The translations under genes were made by a program, and so were the position numbers. A DNA stretch of 41,978 nt from Chlorokybus atmophyticus (lineage: Eukaryota; Streptophyta; Chlorokybophyceae; Chlorokybales; Chlorokybaceae): assembly GCA_009103225.1 (NCBI GenBank), contig RHPI01001616.1, positions 316,757 to 358,734 of the forward strand, read 5' to 3'. Below the pieces are notes generated by a model. It was not told the DNA's origin, did not search any database, and worked only from the letters and a program-made list of their open reading frames with translations. This document shows positions 1-12,507 of the stretch, piece after piece; positions within the stretch are counted from its first letter, which is position 1, and each line of letters begins with the position of its first letter.

Positions 1-221
1 GGGGGTGGGTGGGTGGGGGGATGTGTTGGTTGGTACTTACAAAGTGGCACCTCGTGTCTCATCGTGGCGTTTCTCTGTCTGAGTGTGTAAGCGCGTGCAG
101 CTAACACAATGCATGCTTCAGTAACACAATGCAACGACCATCAGGACGTGTGGGGTTGCTAGCTAGGTACATATCAATCCTGACGAATGCGGTCCTTGCA
201 ATTGATTGAGCTTTGGGCGGA

Positions 222-225
<4 letters not shown>

Positions 226-302
<77 letters not shown>

Positions 303-303
303 N

Positions 304-388
<85 letters not shown>
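226..388. repeat. (GA)n microsatellite
   Basis: An almost perfect GA dinucleotide run of about 163 bases with one N at 303. The N suggests the assembler could not settle the repeat length. Open frames through it read only Glu-Arg or Leu-Ser and are not genes. Confidence 0.97.
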
Positions 389-389
<1 letters not shown>

Positions 390-3300
390 ACTCCCGCTGG
401 ACCCACTACACGTCCATGTGTAGTGCAGTTATGGTTGGAGCCGATTGGTCAAGGCTGATTTTACCAAGCAAGCAATCAACCATCTATTCGCGTGCACTCA
501 TTACGTGTTTATGAAATGTTCCACTTACTAACTGAAGTTTCATTCACCATCTGACCCCAATATCATTGAAGCACTCATTCACACCGTTACCATGTTGGTC
601 GCATATCACTCGTTGGTGGTGCATCCTCGCAACGCAAGTCACTTGTCTGCTTTGTCGTGCGTGATCGACGCACTCACCTACTGCTCGCAGCTGCCGTATG
701 CCTCCAAGTCCCACACACTTTTTATCCAAGCACAAAACGCAGTGCACACACACACACACATGCATGCGTATGACTGCATGCGTGCTTGTGCAGAAGCTCA
801 CAGAGATGCAGGCACGCGCACGCGTGCGCACAGGGTGTATGTACCAATAAGGCGAGTATAGTATGAGGTGCATTGCGTGCGTGGCATTCTATGTGGATGT
901 GCAGCTTCTCTCTCAAACTCATTGTACGCACGCACGCACGCACGTGCACAGACTGTGACTCACACAAAGAGAGAGAGAGGGAGATTCACGTACGTCATCA
1001 TTCACACGCATACGTTCACCACGCGCACGCACATCACCACCACAGTTATCCCTCTTCCGGCCGTTCAATTCTCTCGAGGTTGAGTACCCACCACTCCCCC
1101 CTCCAGTACACACACATTCACCAACTCAACACACCGCCCCCCGAAGGAGGAGCCAGCAGAGCAGGGGGAAGTAAGCAGCCAAAGTGAAGCTAGAAGTAGC
1201 GGACATGGATGGAGGAGGAAGCTCACATGCATCTGGCTCTGGCTCTGGCTCTAGATCTGGCTCTGGATTTGGATCCGGGTCGGACAACAGCCGGAATTGC
1301 TCTGGCGCAGGCGAGAACAACGTGCAGATTGATGACCACAACCACAACTTGTGGTTGCACCACAACAACCATTATCATGATGGCTTCATGGACAGCAGCG
1401 AGCAGCCCATACACGTGGGATAGCGTGGACACGAAGTGGCCGGAGCAGTGCGCCGCCATGTTGGTAGAGAGACAAGGTGGTGCACGTGGAGGTGGAGGTG
1501 GGAGTGGGATACTGTTGGAGNTTTTCCACATCATGTTGGCTATGTCCATGTGGAGTACACCTCTTGCACACGCAACTGTGTACCACATTATCACACATGT
1601 CTCCTACCACATGCCAACACTTGTGACAGTCTCTCTCTCTTCTCAATCCCCGCATACTTGGCATGCTGTCGTCGTCATGGACACGCACAACCATGTTGTT
1701 GTGTTCAACACATCACAACAGATGGTGTGAGAGAGAGGGGGGAGAGACTGTGCGCATACGCATATGTGTGCGCTTGTGCATGTGATATAGCATGTTGTCA
1801 ATTGCAACTCGGCATTAAGTATCAGTAAACGTGATGTGGGGCGAGGATGGTGAGGTGGTTACCCACTTGGTCCACTACGCCCTCATCGTTGGTTGTTATG
1901 ATGCCCACTCCATTTGAGTTCAACTTCAACAGGTTGTTCGCCGCCTTGTCAACCAGGCAGGTGTTCTGTGGTCACACACACGCACACGCACACGCGCACG
2001 CACACGCACACATGCAGGGTTCGAGTGCGAGGTAAGGAGGTCATGAGCGGCAACTAGTAGTGCTTCACGGTAACCTGAGAAGAGGTGTGAGGCTAGTAAA
2101 CAACAATGATGATGAGGTTATGGTGCGAGAGAAGGCCGCCACAACCGCGTAGAAATAGTTGGCATGCGCATCAAGGGCCAACATGCGCGCTGCCTCCTCT
2201 TGTGCGACTGTACGTACATGAGTTATCCAGTGAGTGACAGTTGCTTAATATGTGTTGCCTCATGTCGTATCATCCATATATAACCTCTGTGCGCGCGTGT
2301 GTGCATGTGTGGGTGTGCTCGCGGACATGTGTCCAGATCGCACACAACCACGCAGGAGTTGGGTGAGTGGCGTTGAAGTTAGAGGGAAGTACAGTTATAT
2401 TAGGGGGTTGTTAAGAGGTTCTCAACATGGGTGCTTGATGAGGTTGATGACTTCGAGAATGCGATCCTGTTCTTAAGGTCTCATCGAGGGTGCGCATGGA
2501 TGAGTCGTTTCATGAACGGTTGGTTAATGCACTCATAAGTCCATACTCGCGCGATGTACACTGACTCCATCGTTGATTCGTTCCTTCATTCCATTAGTGC
2601 AGTCATCCATCATTACGTCGAGGTTGACTCATGCATCCGTATTGGTACCTACGCCATCTGCACCAATATGACCATTGGGCGCTTCTTCATTCCACCTGAA
2701 TTAGACTTCACACTTAGTAGTACGAGTCACTTTTGTTCCATGTTCCGCGCCTTCATCAGCATTTTACTCCCACAACCGTTCACTTGCTGCCTATCCCTTG
2801 ACCTCCGCGCACTGCCGCAACACGCATACATGCGCACGCACAAACATATACATGCAAAAGCCTACGCATCCACACACACGCACCCGCATGGACACGTATA
2901 CTCAGTTTTTACCCCCTCTAGCAAAGAGCTCCCAAAGCCCTTGCGCCGTGAGCTAGTGTGAGACACGTGACCTGTTCCTTTCTTGTGGATCTTCTGACTC
3001 GTACAGCAGATGAAGCGTATGTTCAGGAGCTTTTTCAATGCTTCATTGATCCATCGTGTCGGTGTTTGCAACAATGCTGATACCTTTGACAATGCTGGAG
3101 GAAAATGGGTCCTAAACCCCTCTCATTATAGCTATGGGCTTGTTCAACTACGTGACGCATGAAAGGTAGGGTGTATTTAGTTTACTACATCTTACTAGCA
3201 AACGGATGAAGAATTACAAGCCATGAGTCTTCCCTACAATGAGTTTACGCCAAATGCAAGCTGAAACGCCTCCCCAATAGGATGATGTAATAAAATTCTT

Positions 3301-5908
3301 CTCCCCCTTTGAAGCAACCTGAAGCCGTTGAGTATCAAGTCCGACCCAACATCAGATGAGATGGATCCATCTGAACATGCGACCGCAATGACCGTGTTAG
3401 CTCATCGCAGCTGCTATTTTGATCAGTGCTCAGCTCATCCAACTGTGCCTCAGATTTATACCCGACGCCTTCAGGTCGCTCTAGAGGGCGTCAAGGGGTG
3501 TACCACAACATACAGACCCACAGGCAACGCTAGAGTTCAACAGTCATGATAAAGTCACAAGCTTCCTTTACCTTCATCCATGGCCTTGGGCTATCGCACT
3601 GCAAGTGGTAGTCTACAACCATGTTTGTTTCAGTAGCGGGACATCCAAGTTGGTATTCACACCTTCTCCACGTGTGTACGTCTGAGTAGATGCAGAGTTG
3701 TCACGTGTCTCACCCCATCATCAGCTATATTCCTTTCACACTGAAGATATATAGAATTCCTGCAGAGACCTGCAACACGCGGTCATTTGCATGAGGCGTA
3801 AGCCGCAACCACAACTGTCTAGCTCAATTGCTCGCCAGACTCTCGGTCTCTCTCATAGGTGGCGTGCTCCTCGGCAGGCGTGTAATACTCGTATTGATCT
3901 GTCGCTTGGAGATGTGCATGTTCTCATTGCAACATAGACACAAGCAGGCACATGCACATGCACACACGCATGCATGCGCACGCGCAAGCACACAGGCACG
4001 CGCAATGCAACATATAGACATCTGCAACAGAGCAGATGTGAGACAGTAAGCTGTATATGATCAAAAGACAAGGGCCAACCGTAACTCACTCACAAACATA
4101 CCAATTCCCACCTTGTCAACGTAGTTGACGTACCTCCTCGCATTTGCATTCGGCAGGTCCATTACACATGGCCGAGACGGCGGGCGTAAGCTATTGATAA
4201 GACAAATCATCATCACCTTACGGAGTTAAGCGCATGTGGCGACATCCCGCACGGATATGGACGTCAGTACCTGAGCCAGATTGATTGACCCCAATGGTGC
4301 GTGCGTGCGTGCATGTGTCCGTGTGCGTGCAATTCCAGCTGGTGGCATGCATGAAGCCCTACCACGTGCGCGCGTGTGCATGTCTTCACATGCACGCGAG
4401 CACTCAACAGCAGGTGCACCAAACTACATCTTCAACCGCTGGCAGTGACACACAGCAACACCATACCACAGTATCAGAGGAGTTGTGACATCTGAACGAG
4501 AGCATGAGTGCGTGCGCGTGCACGCACTCACAGTATACACGTGTATACTGTGAATGCGTGCGTGCGTGCATGTGTGCTTGGTTGCTGCAGCGCGTGTGCA
4601 TGCGTGCTTGCGCACGCACACGCCCCATCGCAAATCGCAGACTTGAAACAAGGTTGGGTGTGCACACACCTCTGCGGCAGTGATGTGGCTGTTGGGGTTT
4701 GAACATTGAATAAGCACATGGGCGAGAGGGTTAGGCACGTCCTCGATTATACGTGACGATCTGTTACGTCTGTGGTCCGACACGTATCATGCTTTATCAA
4801 TGAGTTATGGCGCAGCGTGTACCTATCAGCAGGCATCAGCATCCACACTTGCACGTAGGCACAAAACGCCTGCATACATGTTTTGTCTTGTACACAAATA
4901 TCTGTACGTTCAACGCACTTGCATGAGTGTTCGTGCCTACTCTCCTGTACACGCACACATCCAAGTGGTTGCTTACTGGCCGGCTGCTGCTCTGTCAGCG
5001 TCCTGAGCAACAAGAATATCTGTAGTGGTGGGCGTATGCACACACGCATGCATACCTTGCCGTCTCCAATAGTTATGAAGCCTTTCCTGAAGGCTGTCCT
5101 TGCCTTTGCTCTACGTCTTTGTCTACCCTGACTGGCTGATAACGCGTGTTGGCGAGAGTAGTAACCTCCTCTCTTGGCTGCTCCAGGCCAATCAAGCACC
5201 AGTTGAAGCTGTGATAATCAGCTTTGGTGATGACGACGATGACGGTGAGGTCAAACCTACTGTTGTGTTCTTGGGAGAGAACACACGCACGCACGCGCAT
5301 GTGCATGCGCATGCAAGGTGGCAATGGCAGCTGGGTGTACGTGCGATCGCCCGTGCACAGAATACAGATCTACTTGTGATGCGATAACACAATGCAAACG
5401 CAGCAGACCTGCTGGGAGCTGATTGTCGTCGGAAATGACAACCTCAGCGTCACCGCCACCGCTCCGCACTCCCGCCACGAGCGTTGATGGCTGCAGTTTA
5501 CCCCCTCGTGCCCCATGACGACAACGACCACGACAACGACGACGATAACCACGTCGCCGCCTGACAGCAGCAGCAGCACCACTGCGCCTTGTGCCTTGAA
5601 GCTACTGAGTAACTCAGTAGTCGGGGTAAGTGAAACAGGCAAGGGGGACTCCGCAACGCACAGTGAATCAAACTGGTGGCTGGAGTTGGTAGTGCAGCCG
5701 CTTGTGCTGATTACATTAGTTCATTGAGTCAACAACAAGGTACCCTAGTAAACAAACAGTGAGTCAACTCATTCAGTACTACAGGCGGTGAATCACTTCA
5801 GTGGGTCAAAAAAAGTTGGCACAACATCTCGTGGCTAAGGGGCGGCGGCGGTCGAGGACGTGGTTGAGGCGTCGGTGGGCGTGTTGGTGGAGGACGTGCG
5901 CTGCAGTC
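389..5908. other. Repeat-rich region without a confident gene
   Basis: This stretch holds dense TG/CA and TGCATGC simple sequence, for example near 741-775, 1976-2013, 3946-4000, 4300-4400 and 5283-5316, and one N at 1521. Open frames are short and mostly of repeat composition. One frame from 1184 reads a Gly-Ser and then His-Asn-rich peptide, which I do not trust as a gene. A frame near 5131-5280 has an acidic patch of five Asp residues and could be an exon, but no splice partner is visible. I recognise no conserved domain on either strand. Confidence 0.6.
4506..4552. repeat. Two adjacent perfect palindromes
   Basis: A 10-base stem (4506-4515 with 4520-4529, loop GCGT) is followed at once by a perfect 24-base palindrome at 4529-4552 centred on CACGTG. 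Both would form hairpins or cruciforms. They lie inside TG/CG-rich simple sequence with no gene next to them. Confidence 0.85.
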
Positions 5909-7656
5909 ATGGAGGTGGTGTCGATGTCCATGCCCGCAGCTGCGCTAGTGGGGACGAGCTCCGTCGCACGGCCGCCGCCGCTGCCAGGCAGCCACCGGCA
6001 CGCTTGCTCTAGCTCTTCGTCTCCTTCATCTCCTCATCCTTCATGCTCCCTCCCTTCATCCTCGTCCGCCTCCCTATGCTGCTTTCCCCTCACCTCTTCC
6101 CTACCAAGCAGGCGGCTACGACGACTCACCAGGCCAACCAGGCCAGCCCACTCTACCACTACCACAGCTTCGCAGTCTGTGAATGAGTTGCCGGCGGCGC
6201 TGCAGAAGATAGTGAGGGGGTTCCAGATGGTGCCGGACCCCATGCAGAGGTACAAGCAGCTGCTGTTCTATGCGACGAAGCTCAAACCACTGCCGGCAGA
6301 AGACCACAACGACGTAAGGGGATGGGTTGTTCATCAAAGCTTGAGACACAGGCATGCACGCGCACATGCACGTTCAGTGCTAAGAATTGTTGTGGAGTGT
6401 TGTGCGCACTGTGCATGCATTTCGTGCATGGTATACACACCAAGCATGTTATGTTATACTCCGGTCCATAAGGTATTACATGCATTTTGAGCATATCAAC
6501 AACGTTTGCACGAAGCGCAATATAACCAGAACGCGTCATGTCATGGGTCATGCTAGCATTGCAGTCTCTTCACATGCTGAGCTGTAAGTCGATAGTCAAA
6601 CACGTGCACACCGTTTTGAATGCACTGCAGGCATATCTGCCTGCCGCGGATCGAAGAAATACTTGCAACTGTGGGATTGCCGGATTAGTGTGTTTCATGG
6701 TGGTCACGTGTTCGCATCGTCGTATTTGCATTGTGTGTTTCATGCATGCTCTTCGTGAGTTGCAAGTAAGTTTTGGCTGAATTGAAGTTGCTGTAACCTT
6801 TGAAGTACGATGCGCAAATTTTCGTTGAGCTGGTCTTCTTTCATATTGGTCCAGATATATTAATCAATGCAATGGCTCCTTGCGGGATCAGTAGTGGAAT
6901 AACTTTTTAAACCCATCAATTACATCAGCAATAACAACCACAACGACAACCTGATTAGCACATATTGTTATAGCGCTCAGGACTTGGGACTCAGTTGATT
7001 GTAAGCATTTGCCGTACTCGTCCATTCCATTCATCGTCTCATCATACCCTCTCCCCGCAGGGCAACAAGGTGACGGGTTGCGTGAGCCAAGTGTGGGTGG
7101 TGCCTCGTCTCGAGGACGGGAAAGTGTACTTCTCCGCCGACTCCGATTCGCAGCTCACCAAGGGACTCGCCGCACTCCTTGTGGAGGTGAGAGTGTGCAT
7201 ACGCACATATTGTGCTGACTTGTTGTGAGACATGCGGTTGCAATGGTGTGCTGTTTGTCGTCAGTGCAAGGAGGAGTATTACTATATCGTTGTGTATACA
7301 ATACCATATCACCAGATGATGTGTATGTGCAGTCTTACTACAAAATACAAGTGATGTCGTGGTAGTGCATACTCTGCTTTGCTCATCACTTTTGCAAATT
7401 TAGTCTACTGTCTTGTCCTCTGTCACTGCTCAAGCAACTTCACAAGAGTCGCATCTGTTGTGAAGCTCATGTCTTATGTTAGGGTCTGAGTGGGGCTTCT
7501 CCAGAGGAGGTACTTCGCATAACGCCCGACTTCATCACCGATTTGGGTCTGAAGCAGTCGCTCACTCCCTCGCGCAACAACGGCTTCCTCAACATGCTGA
7601 AGCTCATGCAGAAGAAGACTTTGGAGCTGTCGATGCAAGTGGGCGCTTCCAGTTGA
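5909..7656 (+). CDS. sufE: SufE-like cysteine desulfurase activator, probably plastid-targeted
   Basis: SufE accepts persulfide sulfur from the cysteine desulfurase SufS and passes it to the SUF scaffold for Fe-S cluster assembly. Exons are 5909-6313, 7061-7186 and 7483-7656, all joined in phase 0, giving 234 residues. Residues about 89-234 form one SufE domain: LPAALQKIVRGF at the start, then TGCVSQVW carrying the sulfur-accepting Cys142, DSDSQLTKGLAALLVE, and LTPSRNNGFLNML near the end. The first 85 residues are rich in Ser, Pro, Arg and Ala with few acidic residues, as in a plastid transit peptide. The start at 5909 is the first in-frame ATG; in-frame ATGs follow a few codons later. The protein ends with the SufE domain and lacks the BolA domain found in the main land-plant SufE1. 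Family assignment is very sure; targeting is inferred. Confidence 0.93.
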
Positions 7657-8944
7657 TATGCAATTTGCGTATGCATCTATCGTTGTGATATAGCTGTGCG
7701 CAATATAGCTGTGGTGGAGAACCATTGAAATGTGGTGTTGATAAAAGGTGGATAAAGAGTTGCTATTAAGGTGTAGATTAGGGCTAGTTGGTCCTTCTCA
7801 GAGGACGTACATGTACTGCTGCGCTGTTTTTGCACATGTTGGGTGTCACAGTTCTTAGGAACAATGCCAACCACACCATGGCGGCTGTTGCAGCAATTTA
7901 CGTGGATTGATAGCTGGCTGGATCGCCCCCACTACAAACTACAACCACACGCCACTTGCTGCAGCAATTGACTATGTCCACATTCTTGCATGCACGCATG
8001 GTGCACGGGTTTGTGCTGTAGGAGTAGTTAGTTTGATCAGATTTTTAGCTATGGAGATAGAGAGCCCAGTGGTTGCTGTATGAGTGCCTGTGACTGCGCC
8101 TGCTTGCGTGACATGCCTGTTGCCTGCTCTATGCCATGGTATGAGCCATGTGCATGCTACCGGTAGCTCTTTAAACACATGCAGGATGGATGATGGGACC
8201 CGTGCACATATAATGATGCAAGAAGTCTCGTTTATGCGTATTGCGAATGAAGTGATGCTAGATATATTAGGATTCTAGATAGCGACCACGGCAAGCCCAT
8301 ACAGACCCGCCTTGGGCATCTGGCTTAACCAATGTGCAATGTGCAATGCTATGCAAGTGCCTTGCCAATACTTGTGGACTCTGTGATGAGAAGTATCAGT
8401 GCTGTTGCATGTACAGGATATGCTCGAGGCAGTTTTGTACACGCATTATGCAAAAGCACATAAGCGCACACACAAACAGCATGCAAGCCTGATCATGCCA
8501 CCACCGGGCTGATTTCTACTGCTTGTTGCTACCTAACACGCTACACGCTACCCTAGCCGTTAGACATGCATACATGTTAGTATCCATTACCTGCACAACA
8601 GGCAGCATGGCAGCGTCAACCACGATCTTCAGCGGCTGTAGCGCAGCAGCAGCAGCAAAGCAGCATGCAGCATGCCCATATGTCTCCTTCTCTCCCCCTC
8701 TCTCTCTCCCTCCCTCCCTCCCTCCCTCCCTCCCTCCTCCTCTCTCCCCCTCCTCTTCCCTCCTCCTTCTCTTCTCCGTCCTCCACCTCTTCTTCTTTCT
8801 CTTTGATCGCTGCCGCAACTGTAACCCTTGCCATTGCTGGCGTGGCAGGGCCCCTCTGCCCCGCCCCTCTGCCCTGCCCCTCTGATCCGCCCCTGTGCGT
8901 CACCCGTATGCAGTGCGGCCGCACTGCCCTGTGCAGTGTCGCTG
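7657..8944. other. Intergenic, no gene seen
   Basis: The interval holds no conserved reading frame. It contains GCATGC-type simple sequence and the long pyrimidine tract listed separately. It separates the plus-strand SufE gene from the minus-strand reverse-transcriptase fragment and FolC, so it probably contains the SufE 3' end. Confidence 0.5.
8683..8777. repeat. 95-base pure pyrimidine tract with (TCCC)n core
   Basis: Every base from 8683 to 8777 is C or T, with a TCCC-repeat core at about 8707-8736. A second, nearly pure pyrimidine stretch follows to 8803. Open frames across it read Pro-Ser-Leu or Arg-Gly-Glu repeats and are not genes. Confidence 0.95.
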
Positions 8945-9817
8945 TCAGTTAGGTGCAGGTGGAGGGGTTGGGTGGTGGGGTTGGCTGGCCGTGTCCTCCG
9001 CACGGGCGTGGTGCGTTACCATGCAGCCCGCTCCCCATGCGCACTCAGTGTCCAGCAGTTCGCGTGGTGTGTGTTGCCTTGGCGCTGCGTTTAATGCTGC
9101 GTGCTGCTGTAGTGGGGCGCTGTCGCTGCAGGGCCTGAAACACCATCTTGTACAGCAGAGCCCGGGGCGTGCAGTACGCGTAACATTGTCCCGCATCATG
9201 CGTTGTCTCAAAGTGGCGTGCATTTTCTTCACAGGGTGGCCATCCGCATGTCTGTCAGCAGTCGCGTCATGGTAGTGAAAGTGGCCTTGATACGTGCACA
9301 CCCTAATGAATCTGATGTACTGTGATTCCACTCCCAACTTCACGCTCAGCGGAGCATTGGACTGTGGCAGCGGCGCACGGTGCCTCACCATGCCGTGAAA
9401 CTCGGGGAGGTCACGTTTGTTGTACGGTTTGGTGCAAATGCCGTCCGGAGTCAGAAACACCGTCAAATCAAAGAATGGTACCGAGGTACCCGCAGCTGAA
9501 CATGTCACAATCAGTGCATGCTGTGGGTACAAGCCTCCTCCCGGCGCATCGGGGCTCATGTACAGCATTGCCGCAAAATTGGGCATGCCTGCAACGAACA
9601 GGTCAGCAAGTGTAGCGCAATATCCCTCTCGCACATGCTGTCAGTCGCGACATGTCCCCTGTGGTACGCAAGTGGCCCCGCACACCGCCGCTCATCCGAC
9701 AATAGGTAGCCATTGGCCAGATGCGCGCCGGCATTATTGCCCATCGGCACGCCCACTATCTGGCGGTATAGTTCGTTTCTGGCTGTGTCTCGAGCAAATC
9801 ACCAATATGTTCTAAGT
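8945..9817 (-). pseudogene. Decayed retroelement reverse transcriptase fragment
   Basis: The minus strand keeps recognisable reverse-transcriptase blocks in two frames. Around 9690-9755 it reads IVGVPMGNNAGAHLANGYL, the palm motif with the Pro-Met-Gly signature that precedes the catalytic site. In another frame, about 9634 to 9300, it reads ADLFVAGMPNF, then TSVPFFDLTVFLTPDG and KPYNKRDLPEF, and near 9220 HPVKKMHATLRQRM. This order resembles the Tyr-x-Asp-Asp region and downstream block of Penelope-like or related algal reverse transcriptases. A frameshift falls between the two parts at about 9630-9690, a stop lies upstream near 9800, and the expected Asp-Asp pair reads Ala-Asp. The fragment lacks its 5' part, which would fall inside FolC, so the copy is 5'-truncated and dead. 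The exact retroelement class is uncertain. Confidence 0.6.
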
Positions 9818-9956
9818 GTTTAGAATGAGGAGAATTGCAGAGTGTGGCTCAGCACCTCCGAAACAGCTAGCATAAAAGGACCATGGTGCCATACAGCATG
9901 ATCCGATGCATTCATGCAGCAACTGCTTGATCGAGTCTGCTTACAAATCCCGTGTA

Positions 9957-12507
9957 TCACAAATCCCGACATGTCCTCAGAGCAGCAGCCACCACATGCA
10001 TAGACCCCGTGACGCAGATGACCGGTTTGGTTGTCGCAGTTGCACTACCCTTTGCAGCTTCCGCAAGGGCATCCTGAAACTCCTCTCTTACAACAGCCCG
10101 ATGACCCGCTCTGGCCCATTCCTGAGCCAATCTGTGTGGGTCTGCTGCACGAGAGAAGCTTCCGGCGATAGGCACTCTTGTCAGAATGATGTTGTCTACA
10201 GTTGTCGGCATAGCAAACAGGTTCTGCGCAAAGCCCTCGTGGTCCTTGTCATCGGCCATGGCGATGATGAATGTTACGCTCCAATCGCCGTACACTTCCA
10301 CCAGGCTCAATGCAAGCGCCTTGGCTGCATCAGGAGTGTGCGCTGTAAACAACACACATGTTTAACTGTGAGGAGGTGTTTGCAGGAGCTTTGATGAGCT
10401 TTTCTGCCACCATAAGAGTGTCATGATAAGTCGCCTAGTTGCATGGGATGTGCGTGCATGCAGCTCACCTCCATCCAACACAATGTCCACCTCAGCATCG
10501 GTCAACCCCATCTCAGCAGCGCTAAATACTTGGAACCGCCCCGGCAGATGAGTCTGTTCCAAGCCCGCGCAAAGCGCATCATCTGGAATGTGCCAGCCTG
10601 CAACACAACGGGCATGCATTGACAACTACAGCACGCACGCACGCACATTGGTTGCAGTAGCAGGCAGGAATGCATGAGGTCACTTGCCTGCGGCTCGAAG
10701 CTGAAGTGCAGTGGCAATTGCAGTTGCTGCGTTGGCACGCTGGTGAGGACCCGGCATGCTGAGGCGCACATCAATGTTGAACGCAGAAGCAACTTGTGGG
10801 CTCTCAGTCTCTCTGGCTGACATGGAGCAGGTTGAGGGGCCAAGTTGCCTAACATCCAATATATTCTTCACCAAGCAGAGCTGTTGACACACGCATGATT
10901 AAGGAACACATTGAACAGTGTGCTTGGTATTGCGTGACTGACTATGTCTTGAGTAAACACCTGAGCACCTTTCTCTTGAGCCACATCCTGGATGACTTTG
11001 TACACTTCTGGGTGTTGTTGTGCTGCAACGATGCACTGCAAACAATTGCAACTATGAGCAGCACGCAGCAAGATCCAACATATTGAACCCAACCAAGGTA
11101 TGCTCGCTTACGGGTCTGTCCTCCCTCATGATACCGGCCTTGGCTCGAGTGATGGACTCAAGTGATCCGCCCAGCGCAGCAGCATGCTCCAGCCCGATCG
11201 ATGTCAACACTGCAGCTGCAAGTGAACGCGTGGATGACACATTGGTTGCATCCCGCACGCCCCCTAAACCTGCCTAGGCACTATGAAGGTTTACAAATAC
11301 AACCAATCATGACATAAAGTCGACCTTCCATCCAGTATAACTGATTATGGCAATGAGCATACCTCAATGACAGCAACATCTACGCGTTTGGCAGCGAAGT
11401 AGGCAAAAGCCAGGGCAGTCAACACCTGAAAAACAACAATTTGGCATCAGCATGTAACGTGGTCACTCGTGGAGCTTGTGACATTGTCAGGCAAGGATGC
11501 AGGCAGGCATCTTATGAATATCACAAATCAACATGTATGCTGATCCAATCGACATCACGTGGACATGCGTGCTAGCAAGCAACATGCGCATGCTAGCAGC
11601 AGCTGAGGCCCCAACCTCAAAGTGCGTAAGCGCGCCTTTCTCTTCCTTTTGAGCCTGATTCACAATGTTGTCGGCAGCATGCACCAGTGTTCCAACCTCA
11701 CCAATAGAGATCTCCTTGCCATCCACGCTGATGCGCTCACGAAGTGTGGTTACATGCGGCGAAGTGTACACGCCCGTGGTGTAACCCGACTGCGACAGCA
11801 TGCCGCTGATGTAAGCTGCTGTCGAGCCTTTGCCCTTGGTGCCCGCTACATGGATTACTGGGTACACCTCGTGCGGACTGCCTAACCTGTGCACAGAAAA
11901 TGAGAGTCAATGCGTCAAGTTGACATGAGCACAGCTGCAGTTGTGGTATTCAAATTCAATATACACAATGTAAGACGCCGAACACGTACCTACATATATG
12001 CACACGCATGTGCATTGCACTCTTGCACACATGTAGTGTAAGAATGTGCATGCAGGTACACGCTCACACCACGCACAACCAGTTAATGTCGAGGGTGCAG
12101 CTTTTACTATGGGCGCACAGAGCTCACCGTTCAAGCAGGCGGAACATCCTGCCGAGCTCAAAACCCTTCGCCCCATCAACGCCAGCTCCGGCGGGCACTC
12201 CTCGCCTCTCGTAGTTAGTGAACCTGTCCAGAAACGCGCCCAACCCTCCATCATCACCTTCATCACCTTTCGCTCCCCTCATTGTCACAAAACTCCTTCC
12301 AGCTGGGCTGTGGCCATCACCACATGCACCACTACTATTAGCTGTCCCCCAAAAGCACAGCCGCGGTAAGCGGCTGCAAGACGGCCAGCGCCGCCCAACC
12401 TGAGTGCGCTGCAGCTCAGACAGCAGACGTCTAGACAGCACTGATCCCGGCCTCATCGGCGAGGATGACGCCCTGCACACCGCCACCGCCGCCGGAGCTG
12501 GCTCCAT
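9957..12507 (-). CDS. folC: Folylpolyglutamate synthase / dihydrofolate synthase (FolC)
   Basis: FolC adds glutamate to folates (and to dihydropteroate in bifunctional forms), an ATP-dependent Mur-ligase-type reaction. Exons in gene order are 12507-12128, 11886-11616, 11425-11363, 11273-11112, 11035-10961, 10880-10688, 10597-10469 and 10342-9957; they sum to 553 codons including stop. Visible motifs are [11 protein letters not shown], the ATP P-loop [11 protein letters not shown] (about residues 139-149), [37 protein letters not shown] and VLDGAHTPDAA, the usual FolC order over full length. The start is uncertain: an in-frame ATG at 12678 would add 57 residues, and a later one (MRGAKGDEG) would drop most of the extension. 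The Arg/Ser-rich N-terminus from 12507 looks like an organelle-targeting sequence. Several start sites could serve several compartments. The sixth intron is GC-AG. Confidence 0.92.
10598..10687 (-). other. GC-AG intron in FolC
   Basis: The sixth FolC intron begins with the non-canonical donor GCAAGT after exon bases GCAG and ends in TTGCAG. Only this cut joins residues AAG to WHIPDD in frame. Using the nearby GT (GTGACC) instead shifts the frame into an early TGA. GCAAGT is the classic strong GC donor context. Length is 90 bases. Confidence 0.85.

Noticed and set aside
101-514. Long open frames through the GA repeat (Ser-Leu or Arg-Glu proteins)
   Set aside because: They are a by-product of a dinucleotide repeat that is open in several frames and carry no other content.
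1184-1423. Gly-Ser then His-Asn-rich frame
   Set aside because: Low-complexity composition, no splice-supported continuation and no conserved domain.
8516-8924. Arg/Gly/Glu-rich or Pro/Ser-rich frames around 8700
   Set aside because: Translations of the pyrimidine tract and its complement.
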